Virus record (IMG/VR): IMGVR_UViG_3300020220_003971
Coordinates: 1-24,615 of that record
Source of the DNA: a virus
Direction: 5' to 3' (one strand)
Length of the DNA stretch: 24,615 nt
Below the pieces are notes generated by a model that searched no databases, had not been told where the DNA came from, and saw only the letters and a list, made by a program, of their open reading frames with translations. The translations under genes were made by a program, and so were the position numbers. Below are positions 6,887-14,099 of the stretch, piece by piece (positions within the stretch are counted from its first letter, which is position 1; the number at the start of each line of letters is the position of its first letter).

Positions 6887-7828
6887 ATGGCTGAAATTGA
6901 TAATACAAATGTATCAAAAGTGTTAGGACGTATTGTAGATTACCCTCAAAACTACGATAAGAGTATCCTAGTACGTGAACCTAGACAAAGTAATAGAGTT
7001 CATTTAAACATTGCTGACGACATACCACCTTTTATAGGGTATGATGTGTGGAATGCATATGAGGTGAGTGCATTAACAATCAAAGGCTTACCTGTTGCAG
7101 GTATACTTAAAATTGTTTACAAAGCAACTAATAATTATATTGTTGAGAGTAAAAGTTTGAAGCTCTACCTTAACAGTTTTAATATGTTTAAAGTCGGTGA
7201 GACTTCTGAACAAACAATTTACTTTATTGAAAAAACTGTTGAGGCTGATCTATCTACATTGTTGGAAACAACAGTTAAGTGTAGATTTTATACTACCACT
7301 GAGGTTAATAATTTTATTAAAAATGGTTATGAAATGGATCATTGTTGGCATGCATTTCCAACAATTGAAAACCGTTTTAATTTGGATGATGTGGAAATTA
7401 CTCAATTTCAAGAAGATAAAACTTTACTAACATCTATGTTTCAGTATAAAAGTGCTGAACCTAAATCATTACCTATACAAGCATATCATAGTAGTTTACT
7501 CAAGAGTAACTGCAGAGTTACACGTCAACCTGATTGGGGTGATGTCTTTATTGAAATGCAAGCACAAGATGCAATCGATCCAATTGGTCTTGCAAAGTAT
7601 ATTGTATCATTTAGAGATGAATGCCATTTTCACGAAGAAATTTGTGAAACAATTTTCAAAAGATTGTATGATCGTTTCCAACCTTATTCATTAATGGTTA
7701 AATGTCTTTATACCAGACGTGGTGGTATTGATATTTGCCCTATACGTGCAACTAAAAATTACACGTTATTGGATAAATCACCATTTGTTGATATAGATGT
7801 ACCTTACTGTAAAACCCCTCGACAGTAA
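6887..7828 (+). CDS. queF: NADPH-dependent 7-cyano-7-deazaguanine reductase (long QueF)
   Basis: A 313-residue enzyme that reduces the nitrile of preQ0 to the amine preQ1, a queuosine precursor, using NADPH. It follows the two-domain proteobacterial QueF type. DVWNAYEVSALTIKGLP (53-69) and ESKSLKLYLNSFN (87-99, NADPH/substrate motif) lie in the first half. LLKSNCRVTRQPDWGDV has catalytic Cys209 and Asp216. SFRDECHFHEE (241-251) holds the substrate Glu/His, and YTRRGGIDICPIRA (275-288) lies near the end. All catalytic residues are present. It is about 30 residues longer than the E. coli enzyme, mainly in the middle. The ATG at 6887 was chosen because an ATG 5 nt upstream is out of frame. A TATAAT sits at 6871-6876. 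It stands alone on the plus strand between minus-strand virion genes. Its product could serve tRNA or DNA modification. Confidence 0.95.
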   Translation: MAEIDNTNVSKVLGRIVDYPQNYDKSILVREPRQSNRVHLNIADDIPPFIGYDVWNAYEVSALTIKGLPVAGILKIVYKATNNYIVESKSLKLYLNSFNMFKVGETSEQTIYFIEKTVEADLSTLLETTVKCRFYTTTEVNNFIKNGYEMDHCWHAFPTIENRFNLDDVEITQFQEDKTLLTSMFQYKSAEPKSLPIQAYHSSLLKSNCRVTRQPDWGDVFIEMQAQDAIDPIGLAKYIVSFRDECHFHEEICETIFKRLYDRFQPYSLMVKCLYTRRGGIDICPIRATKNYTLLDKSPFVDIDVPYCKTPRQ

Positions 7829-7838
7829 ATATACCGAT

Positions 7839-7872
7839 AAAAAAAGAGCGTACCTTTCGGTACGCTCTTTTT
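7839..7872. terminator. Bidirectional intrinsic terminator between queF and gp23
   Basis: GAGCGTACC (7846-7854) pairs perfectly with GGTACGCTC (7859-7867) around a TTTC loop. Seven A residues lie on the left and five T residues on the right, so the hairpin plus U-tract works on both strands. It separates the convergent ends of queF and the major capsid gene. It is the only classical terminator seen in the window. Confidence 0.93.
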
Positions 7873-7892
7873 GTTTATATTGACTACTTCGC

Positions 7893-9365
7893 TTAGAAGT
7901 AAACAACTTGCTGACCTGGTGCGAATGCAACACCGAGATCCTTGACGATGATTGTATGGTAATACAAATCAGCACCAAAGATGTTGTCAACGACACCGTA
8001 ACGTGTTAAGAGACCAACACGTGGTGAGAAGTCGTTAGGACCGATTGTACGCTGTACCATTACTGGTATGTATGGGCAGTAGATAATACCTGTGTCGTAG
8101 AACTCAGGGCCTTTGTAACCAAGTAATGCATATTCAACATTACGTGTTGAGCTATAACCACTATTAGAATAGAAGCTGGACTGAGCTTCTGTACGTGTGT
8201 CGCGGTAAACATTAAAACGACCACCGAGTGAGCCAATCTTGGCGACACCAACTGGTTGTGTGTTTACGTTACCTTGTACAGGTACCCATTGGAACTCAGG
8301 TAACATTTCAAGGATTGCTGAAACACGTGGTGTGCAAACGATAAAGTTTGCAGAACCTCTACGGTTACGAACAGCAATTCTGTTAGCCTGGATTATGATT
8401 TGCTGGTAGAAGTCACGATTACGTTCAACTAACCAACGACCGTCCGCTGATGCTGGGCTCCAAAGTGAGTAACCAATGTTGAAACCAGCGTTAAGAGAAA
8501 TTTGAACCATTCTCATTAACATTTCGCGGTCAATTTCAGCCTGAATTTCGTAGCTCATCGCATTGGTTAATTCAGTGTCGATATCGATACCGTTCATGTT
8601 CTTGAGATCTTGCTCAAGTTCAACTGACCAGCGAGCTGCTAACCTACGGGTACCAGCTTCGACTGCTGTCTTTTCAAACGATGTTACGATCTGAGGAATC
8701 CTACCAGTTAACTCGAAGTTAGCAAGTAACTGTGCAACACCTTGATCTGTAGCAAGATATTGGAAATCAGAACCTGAACCAAGACCAGACAATGCTAATG
8801 AGCTTGTACCTGTGAATCTTGAGTCAAGATACTGATAACCAATTTCCTTACCATCGGATTGATTTTGTGGTTCGAGGTTGATTGTACCTGTTGCTGATGG
8901 CTGACCGTCAACACCGTTGCCGAGTGCTTCTGATTCGTATTTATAACGAATGGCGAATGCAAGACCTACCGGACCTGACATTGGCTGAACACCAACGATT
9001 TCGTTAGTGATAAGCTCAGGGAAGGTACGACGGATCATTGGGATAAGAATCTTAGGCAATCTGAAATCACCAGTTGCATAAGTATCACCTTGGGCATAGC
9101 TGTTTGGTATTTGGTTACCAAACTGGCCGACGTTTACAGAGCCGTTTGAAAATACCGAGCCAGTACCACCAGCTACGTTATTTCCCTCTGTTAAGCACCA
9201 CTTCTCTTGATTTTCTAAGAGACAAGCGGTTGTATATCTCTGATGGTCGTCAGAGATTGGTTTTACGTTATCTGAAGTGTAGTCCAATACAGGGGACCAC
9301 TTCTCGAGAAGAGCCTTAGCACGGCTCATATCGATGAACGAGTTATTTGGTCTTATTTGGTTCAT
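7893..9365 (-). CDS. Major capsid protein (gp23-like)
   Basis: A 490-residue T4-type major capsid protein with the HK97 fold. Diagnostic stretches are GVQPMSGPVGLAFAIRY (about 124-140), TAVEAGTRRLAARWSVELEQ with DLKNMNGIDIDTEL, the MSYEIQAEIDREML helix, RRGSANFIVCTPRV, and the C-terminal YKGPEFYDTGIIYCPYIPV followed by FSPRVGLLTRYG. A likely gp21 cleavage site is LTE60/Gly61, close to the T4 position. The sequence is visibly richer in G and C than its neighbours (26 of 60 bases in one line, against 15 of 60 in a line of the 1191-residue gene, hand counts), as expected for a highly expressed gene with adapted codons. Ninety-six nt separate it from gp22 upstream. Confidence 0.97.
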   Translation of the reverse strand: MNQIRPNNSFIDMSRAKALLEKWSPVLDYTSDNVKPISDDHQRYTTACLLENQEKWCLTEGNNVAGGTGSVFSNGSVNVGQFGNQIPNSYAQGDTYATGDFRLPKILIPMIRRTFPELITNEIVGVQPMSGPVGLAFAIRYKYESEALGNGVDGQPSATGTINLEPQNQSDGKEIGYQYLDSRFTGTSSLALSGLGSGSDFQYLATDQGVAQLLANFELTGRIPQIVTSFEKTAVEAGTRRLAARWSVELEQDLKNMNGIDIDTELTNAMSYEIQAEIDREMLMRMVQISLNAGFNIGYSLWSPASADGRWLVERNRDFYQQIIIQANRIAVRNRRGSANFIVCTPRVSAILEMLPEFQWVPVQGNVNTQPVGVAKIGSLGGRFNVYRDTRTEAQSSFYSNSGYSSTRNVEYALLGYKGPEFYDTGIIYCPYIPVMVQRTIGPNDFSPRVGLLTRYGVVDNIFGADLYYHTIIVKDLGVAFAPGQQVVYF

Positions 9366-9396
9366 ATTTAGTTATGGGTTAAAATTTAAAAACATA

Positions 9397-9412
9397 TACT
9401 ATGTGTATAGTA
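9397..9412. other. Small inverted repeat upstream of the capsid gene
   Basis: TACTAT and ATAGTA pair around GTGT in the 96-nt gap between gp22 and gp23. The stem is only six AT-rich pairs, with no U-tract. It could be a processing or regulatory site, or chance. This gap has no late-promoter octamer. Confidence 0.3.
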
Positions 9413-9461
9413 CATATCAGAACTATAAGAAACCGTCCTATAGCTCTCAAGTAAGTTGAAA

Positions 9462-10334
9462 TTAATATCTTGTCAACTCAGTAAGATATAAACTAGCAAC
9501 AGGGTTGTCTTGCTGTGATTGTGTTGGTTGTACCGACTCCTCAACTACAACACGATCAACAGTTGTTGACGTAGCCTGTTGTTTAGCTTCTTCTGTGAGG
9601 CCTTGAAGTTTTTCCTCTTCTCTCTTATCAAACATTGAAACGGTGTAATCAAAGTTTTCCTTTATAAAGTCATATGACTTATTACTAAGGATCTTTTTGA
9701 TGTAACCCTTTTTATCGTCTGACAAGGTAGCAGTTTTTTGCTCAAGATACAATTTTGCTTTTAAATTAGCATTTTCTTGTTCTGTTGCAATAAACTTGCT
9801 CTTCAAGTCCTCAAGCTCGCTATGAGCTTCATTTATTTGATTCTTACCATCCAAAATTGCTTCACGTACACTCTCTTTAGCAATTGCTAAATCAACACCA
9901 AGTGCAGAACGTATTGAGTTCAACATGGTGTTTGCACGCTTGTTTTCTACAGCTTGGAGAATTGCATCTTGTGGTACCAATTTTTCAAGATATAATTCCA
10001 TATAGTCGCTGATTTTTGTAACTAAAGAAGTTCTGAAATTGTTTGCTTCTTCATTTAAAGCTCCCTCGTACTTCGTGATAACTTTCTTTAATTTATTGGT
10101 GTGATTAAGTTCGATAGCTTCGACCACTTTTTTAAGTTTGTTAGAGTGATCAGCATCTAAAGCATCAAGAAATTTTTCTAATGCGACAGAATACTCTTCA
10201 TCTTGTTCATTGAGAGCTTTTTCAACATGAAGCTTGACTTTTTCATTAAAGTGTTGCTCAAGCTTGCTTAAGGATTCTTCAGTGAGAACTTCCTTAACAT
10301 CATCTGTGAGTGCATCTTTGATTTCTTTATTCAT
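9462..10334 (-). CDS. Prohead core scaffold protein (gp22-like)
   Basis: A 290-residue, strongly charged and nearly all-helical protein. The first 120 residues are Glu/Lys/Asp-rich heptad-like sequence (HFNEKVKLHVEKALNEQ, EAIELNHTNKLKKVI), and coiled coil continues to about residue 205. The C-terminal part (KGYIKKILSNKSYDFIKENF, about 219-238) and FDKREEEKL are typical of T4-like gp22 scaffolds. The tail is Gln/Thr/Ser-rich. The role is to form the internal core around which gp23 assembles and then to be degraded by gp21. Placement between gp21 and gp23 is the canonical order. No Shine-Dalgarno sequence precedes the ATG (CCAATTTAAATTATG). Confidence 0.92.
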   Translation of the reverse strand: MNKEIKDALTDDVKEVLTEESLSKLEQHFNEKVKLHVEKALNEQDEEYSVALEKFLDALDADHSNKLKKVVEAIELNHTNKLKKVITKYEGALNEEANNFRTSLVTKISDYMELYLEKLVPQDAILQAVENKRANTMLNSIRSALGVDLAIAKESVREAILDGKNQINEAHSELEDLKSKFIATEQENANLKAKLYLEQKTATLSDDKKGYIKKILSNKSYDFIKENFDYTVSMFDKREEEKLQGLTEEAKQQATSTTVDRVVVEESVQPTQSQQDNPVASLYLTELTRY

Positions 10335-10351
10335 AATTTAAATTGGTTGTT

Positions 10352-10486
10352 TTACTTAACTTTATCAGCTGCTTTTTTGATTTTAGCTTTAAGTTTAGCT
10401 TCAACTAATTGCTGTAAATATTTATTAGCTTCAGCATACTTTTCCTCCAAAATTGCTGAAATAAAATTATGGTAATTTTTTGTCAT
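10352..10486 (-). CDS. Small prohead-core-like protein (gp67/gp68 position)
   Basis: A 44-residue reading frame fills the gap between gp21 and gp22: it begins MTKNYHNFISAILEEKYAEA and ends AKIKKAADKVK. It is helical, with an acidic middle and a Lys/Ala-rich end. T4 places small prohead core proteins gp67 and gp68 exactly here. The pattern FI.AIL...Y.EAN.YL...V..KL is like the short core proteins of other T4-like phages. TATAAATA at 10492-10499 lies 5 nt upstream of the ATG, in the overlap with the gp21 stop. Spacing is 8 nt to gp21 and 17 nt to gp22. The reading frame is certain. The function is inferred from position and composition. Confidence 0.75.
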   Translation of the reverse strand: MTKNYHNFISAILEEKYAEANKYLQQLVEAKLKAKIKKAADKVK

Positions 10487-10491
10487 AATAT

Positions 10492-10499
10492 TATTTATA
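10492..10499 (-). promoter_or_regulatory. T4-type late promoter octamer, before the 44-residue gene
   Basis: The minus strand reads TATAAATA, the exact T4 late-promoter consensus. It sits across the gp21 stop codon, with 5 nt between it and the ATG of the small core gene. Transcription starting about 6 nt downstream would begin at or near that ATG. Confidence 0.65.
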
Positions 10500-11166
10500 A
10501 TTTAGCGCTAATTTTATCAATAAATGCTGTTATTTGCTCAAGAAAATATTTTTCTCTATTGTTTCTTGGTAATTTAGAGATTTTCTCTTCGAATTTTGAG
10601 TAAGCCTCTTCTAATTCGCCTTTGGTGTTTAAGACCCATTGCTTAGATTCAAGTATACCATTTACAAATGCTTTTGGACAAGAAGGGTCAGCTACACAAT
10701 CAATTGCTACTAACTTAACATCGCTTACTCTGCTTATACCGTTAGACTCTTGACACAATTGGCCAAGTGCTCTAGTACTCATACCCATTGTTACACCATC
10801 TTGGATTAACGATCTTACAATTAATCCCATTGGGGTACTTAATACTTTAGACTTACCATGGTAAAATTTACCCTCGTTTTTAAGCTCCACAACCATGTGG
10901 CAAGCTCTTTCAGGGTTAACCTCAACAGACGTTGGGTGATTTAATTCACCCATACTGCGTTTCGTTTCAATCATTTCCTTTATATAACGACCAACTTCAG
11001 CTCTCATTTCATCTGCAGGATAATATCTTTTATTACGATTGGTTTCGTCTACCATTATATAAGGACCTTTGATATATAATGTTGAAGGAGAATTAGGACT
11101 TTTCTCTTCAAGTATATACTCAAATTGCTCTTTTGGAGCTGGTGTCTCAACAAGTAATCTAAACAT
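10495..11166 (-). CDS. Prohead core protease (gp21-like)
   Basis: A 223-residue serine protease of the T4 gp21 type. It matures the prohead by cleaving scaffold and capsid proteins after Leu/Ile-x-Glu. The visible motifs are RNKRYYP (44-50), MGELNHPTS with catalytic His77, and MGMSTRALG with catalytic Ser130. Both sit close to their T4 positions. The C-terminal third (EEAYSKFEEKISKL onwards) is a charged helical tail, likely removed on self-cleavage. Length agrees with T4 gp21 (212 residues). AATAAATA lies 6 nt upstream of the start. The order gp21, core protein, gp22, gp23 is conserved. Confidence 0.95.
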   Translation of the reverse strand: MFRLLVETPAPKEQFEYILEEKSPNSPSTLYIKGPYIMVDETNRNKRYYPADEMRAEVGRYIKEMIETKRSMGELNHPTSVEVNPERACHMVVELKNEGKFYHGKSKVLSTPMGLIVRSLIQDGVTMGMSTRALGQLCQESNGISRVSDVKLVAIDCVADPSCPKAFVNGILESKQWVLNTKGELEEAYSKFEEKISKLPRNNREKYFLEQITAFIDKISAKL

Positions 11167-11172
11167 TTAAAA

Positions 11173-11180
11173 TATTTATT
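11173..11180 (-). promoter_or_regulatory. Late-promoter-like octamer before gp21
   Basis: The minus strand reads AATAAATA, one base from the T4 consensus TATAAATA. Six nt separate it from the gp21 ATG. It lies in a 53-nt gap, with no Shine-Dalgarno sequence. Confidence 0.5.
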
Positions 11181-11219
11181 GTTTTACAGTGGTTTATTTA
11201 ACAATTTTAGTTTTTATAT

Positions 11220-11834
11220 TTATTCAATATCTGGGTCTTCCCTATTTGGATCTTCAGGTTGTATAAAATCGCGACTTCCATGAATATCTGATAAAGTTTT
11301 ACCTACAATTTGACCCACCTCATTTAATGAATTTACTTTATACCAGTCCTGCGGATCAGTGCTAGTTTTATAAAAAACTGCATGTATAGGTTCCTTATAG
11401 TGATTACCATCCCCGTAATAAAGATAATCAACTGCACCATCATCAATTAATCGATTTATAATTAATTTTGCGGTTTTATCGTCAACACCACCATCACCGA
11501 TTAATTCTTTATATACAGACTCAAGATTATGAACTACCGTGACAATATCTTCACCATCTGTACAACTAAAAACTATATCTTTTTTTGGTGATAATACTAA
11601 CGCTTTTTTAAAACTAACTTCTTCAGGTTCATACACTTCAATATATTCTAATGATTCCTTATCACCGACAATTTCTATTGCACCTTGTAATAATATTTTA
11701 GGTAATTGTTGCGCCAAAACAGTTGTTATTTTTGATTGAGAAATATCTCTATCGGAATATGAAATAGAAATGTAAGCTTTATTATCGATAGCTTTTAAAA
11801 ATGCTTCGAATATTAATTTAGTATCTTTATTCAT
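11220..11834 (-). CDS. Unknown protein between gp4 and gp21
   Basis: I do not recognise this 204-residue acidic protein. It opens with MNKDTKLIFEAFLKAIDNKA and has alternating beta and alpha character (KALVLSPKKDIVFSC, DKTAKLIINRLIDDG). It ends in a very acidic, proline-containing tail (QPEDPNREDPDIE). There is no signal peptide or membrane segment. TATAAATA lies 10 nt upstream of the ATG, so it may have its own late promoter. It starts 6 nt after gp4. T4 has the portal gene (gp20) upstream of the core genes, but this protein is far too short to be a portal and shows no portal motif. A virion or assembly role is inferred from its neighbours only. Confidence 0.6.
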   Translation of the reverse strand: MNKDTKLIFEAFLKAIDNKAYISISYSDRDISQSKITTVLAQQLPKILLQGAIEIVGDKESLEYIEVYEPEEVSFKKALVLSPKKDIVFSCTDGEDIVTVVHNLESVYKELIGDGGVDDKTAKLIINRLIDDGAVDYLYYGDGNHYKEPIHAVFYKTSTDPQDWYKVNSLNEVGQIVGKTLSDIHGSRDFIQPEDPNREDPDIE

Positions 11835-11840
11835 AACATT

Positions 11841-12308
11841 TTAATATTTATAATTTATACCCAATTCTTTTTCGGTGAGTATTTTAAATTCCATATTGTG
11901 TTTTTTTGCATAATTTGTTGCAGCTTCCCATTTTGCCTTGTTTTGCACATATGTTACCTGCTCGTATATCATTGTGCTTTTCTTTTTATTTTTACTTACC
12001 GTGGGTGGTATTGTTTGTTTGGATGGTTTTATCTCTATTAAATATCTTTTTTTAATATCACCTTCTTTTATATAGACCATGTTATCTACAAAATATCTAT
12101 GAGGTTTATTATCAATAGGACTTACATAGGGAATTATTACTGTTTCACTTGACCACTCTAATACGTTTGGGTTTACATCGCAAAATTTAAAAAATTTTAA
12201 TTCCCAACCTGATCTGTAAACAGGATCTTTTGAACCCTTATATTTTGTTTTATTTAGAGGTTTATAAACACCTTGTCTAAAATTAGTTGTAGTGTTAGGT
12301 GGTAACAT
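11841..12308 (-). CDS. Head completion protein gp4, PD-(D/E)xK nuclease-like
   Basis: A 155-residue protein matching the T4 gp4 (gp50/65) head-completion family, which acts on DNA-filled heads before tail joining. The core is YRSGWELKFFKFCD (31-44, with Glu36), EWSSETVIIPYVSPIDNKPH (51-70), RYFVDN with Asp75, and YLIEIKPSKQT with Glu92 and Lys94. This is the E...D...ExK layout of TnsA-like endonucleases. All acidic ligands are present. It is packed 3 nt after the neck gene and 6 nt before the next gene. Unusually for this window, AGGA lies about 9 nt before its ATG, resembling a Shine-Dalgarno sequence. Confidence 0.9.
   Translation of the reverse strand: MLPPNTTTNFRQGVYKPLNKTKYKGSKDPVYRSGWELKFFKFCDVNPNVLEWSSETVIIPYVSPIDNKPHRYFVDNMVYIKEGDIKKRYLIEIKPSKQTIPPTVSKNKKKSTMIYEQVTYVQNKAKWEAATNYAKKHNMEFKILTEKELGINYKY
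11845..11852 (-). promoter_or_regulatory. T4-type late promoter octamer before the 204-residue gene
   Basis: The minus strand reads TATAAATA, exactly the T4 late consensus, 10 nt before the ATG at 11834. It lies within the final codons of gp4. Confidence 0.6.
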
Positions 12309-12311
12309 TTA

Positions 12312-13340
12312 TTATCCTATTAAAAACATTGGTGGTTCTGTATCACCTAAACCAGATGAAGCACCTGTGTAGAGTTTTTCTTCAAGTGCTTGTTTTTCAG
12401 ATAAACCTTGTTCTAATAATGATGCATTTAATGATCCCCCACCGAATAAACTCACACCTGTATATTTACCTCTAACCATACCAACAGTTATTTTTGATAA
12501 TGCAAGTGCGTATTGATATATCCAGGGTTCGCTTATCATTTGACTAATTGGTCTTTGAACAAAACATTCTACTATACCGTAATACCTACTTGTATTACCA
12601 TATGTATTAGGTTCTGGGTAAATTTGCATATATTGTGTTCTTGAATCAAATTTTGTAACAGGGTCCAATGCAAGAACTTTTTCACGTGTGTCAAGCCAAT
12701 TTTTTAATACGTACCAGCTTATTAAATCAAACCCGTAATTACCCATTGCATAACTAAAATATGTTTGTTGCGCTAAAGTTTGCTCAATCGTGAATAGAGT
12801 GTTTACACCATCGCTTGCACCTACTTCTAAACCTTTTACAGATATTACTTTACGATATTCTTGCACTAAATAGTCGTAATCTATCATTAATTTACGTGTG
12901 CTTGGTCTAATACTATTTGCATCACCTATATTGAAATTCCAAGGATCTGCGGGTTTATTGATAACCATCTTACCAATACTATATAATGCAGCTACATCAC
13001 CATTATCAAAACCAACTCTAGCTGTCAATGGTGGTGTAAGCGAAAATAAAACATCCATTCTTATACCTCTACCAGGCTCGTATAAAGCTGAATCAAACAC
13101 AAGTATTTCTCTAGTGTATCCCGCGTATTTTGAAAACATTTCAGTGGCAATTGCAATATTTTCATACATTTGATCCTGATGTATTTCAATGTTTACCAAC
13201 GGTGCACCTAATGACCGGGAGATTCTATCTCCAAGTCTATCATAACTATTAATTGTGCTGGTGAGGTACGAACTATAAAAAGCACTCGTTGGTTCTACCG
13301 CTGAACAGCTCATTGTTTCTGTGCAATTACAATCACTCAT
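12312..13340 (-). CDS. Neck protein (gp13/gp14-like)
   Basis: A 342-residue protein with the features of T4-like neck proteins, which close the packaged head and join it to the tail. LGAPLVNIEIHQDQMYENI (45-63) is the usual N-terminal element of this group. YALALSKITVGMVRGKYTG (about 278-296) and the glycine-rich LFGGGSLNASLLEQGLSEKQ follow. The end, PPMFLIG, resembles the PxxFLIG termini of such proteins. The start MSDCNCTETMSC is unusually Cys-rich. I cannot decide between gp13 and gp14 from motifs alone. It is 3 nt from both neighbours, so it is co-transcribed with gp4 and the 238-residue gene. Confidence 0.75.
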   Translation of the reverse strand: MSDCNCTETMSCSAVEPTSAFYSSYLTSTINSYDRLGDRISRSLGAPLVNIEIHQDQMYENIAIATEMFSKYAGYTREILVFDSALYEPGRGIRMDVLFSLTPPLTARVGFDNGDVAALYSIGKMVINKPADPWNFNIGDANSIRPSTRKLMIDYDYLVQEYRKVISVKGLEVGASDGVNTLFTIEQTLAQQTYFSYAMGNYGFDLISWYVLKNWLDTREKVLALDPVTKFDSRTQYMQIYPEPNTYGNTSRYYGIVECFVQRPISQMISEPWIYQYALALSKITVGMVRGKYTGVSLFGGGSLNASLLEQGLSEKQALEEKLYTGASSGLGDTEPPMFLIG

Positions 13341-13343
13341 AAA

Positions 13344-14060
13344 TTAATATATAAAAAATGTTGCATTTGTATTAAAACGCCCTCCAACGAGAACAACTTC
13401 GGTTGCACTACCATTTGCCACAACGGTAGGGTATATATACCAATTTGTTTCACCTTCAACAACAGACACAACCCCGGAAATATATAACGATACACTCTGA
13501 CTACCACCTGCAACTATATTTTCTGAAACTAATACAGAGTTAATATTGACGCTGGAGGTTTTAACACTTGATTTAATACTTACAGCCATAGTATCAGTTG
13601 CGAGACCACCTCTATTAAAACCAAAATTAACAACCCCTGTAATCCAAGCTGAACCCGTGCGTGGCGATACGTAACTGCTTGGTGTCCTATATATTTGACC
13701 ACCAGATGGGTAACCACTGGATGTAACATTTTGTATTACAAAAGGAGCGGTAGCTGCTGCACTACCTCCAGTAAGTCTTACTACTCTACCATATTCATTT
13801 ACCTGTATATTACTAATACTAGTTAAAAGCCCAGTGTTGAGATTGTTAGTATCTATCCCGGTATCGATATCAGCATCAGTTATAGGGAAAAGATCGTCGC
13901 GTAATAATTGTTTGAAATTTTTATATTTGAGTAATGCGTTGGTTTTATCAATTGTCGGTGAATTTGCATCTAAAAATGGAAAGGTACTGTTATCGCTGAA
14001 ATTATTGATATCAGTAAATTCAGCAAACTGACTCATCGGTATTGGTAACAGGTCGGCCAT
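13344..14060 (-). CDS. Fibre-like structural protein, unknown
   Basis: A 238-residue protein with no firm family. The N-terminal 60 residues (FTDINNFSDNSTFPFLD) look like an attachment segment. ITDADIDTGIDTNNLNTG and ISNIQVNEYGRVVRL (83-96) resemble the repeat linkers often seen at the start of phage fibre shafts, where 'VNxYGRV' is common. The rest is Ser/Val/Gly/Thr-rich beta sequence (SIKSSVKTSSVNINSVLVS) ending TNATFFIY, suited to a trimeric or jelly-roll tip. A short fibre, whisker or head decoration is likely. AATAAATA lies 5 nt before the ATG, and the neck gene follows after 3 nt. Confidence 0.6.
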   Translation of the reverse strand: MADLLPIPMSQFAEFTDINNFSDNSTFPFLDANSPTIDKTNALLKYKNFKQLLRDDLFPITDADIDTGIDTNNLNTGLLTSISNIQVNEYGRVVRLTGGSAAATAPFVIQNVTSSGYPSGGQIYRTPSSYVSPRTGSAWITGVVNFGFNRGGLATDTMAVSIKSSVKTSSVNINSVLVSENIVAGGSQSVSLYISGVVSVVEGETNWYIYPTVVANGSATEVVLVGGRFNTNATFFIY

Positions 14061-14065
14061 AATAA

Positions 14066-14073
14066 TATTTATT
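14066..14073 (-). promoter_or_regulatory. Late-promoter-like octamer before the 238-residue gene
   Basis: The minus strand reads AATAAATA followed by TTATT and ATG, with the same 5-nt spacing as in front of the 44-residue gene. It lies in the 39-nt gap after the 1191-residue gene. Confidence 0.5.
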
Positions 14074-14099
14074 TTACAAAAAGGTTATACAATATTGAG

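Noticed and set aside
7197-7694. Two overlapping plus-strand frames of 77 and 80 residues inside queF
   Set aside because: They are shadows in another frame of a gene with all its catalytic motifs.
8060-9319. Small frames on both strands inside the capsid gene
   Set aside because: The gp23 frame explains the region. The small frames have no start context or family features.
9365-9372. ACTAAATA before the capsid gene as a late promoter
   Set aside because: It overlaps the start codon itself and differs from the consensus, so it cannot drive a complete gp23 message.
11220-11834. The 204-residue gene as a portal (gp20) homologue
   Set aside because: It is less than half the length of a T4-type portal and shows no portal-like sequence.
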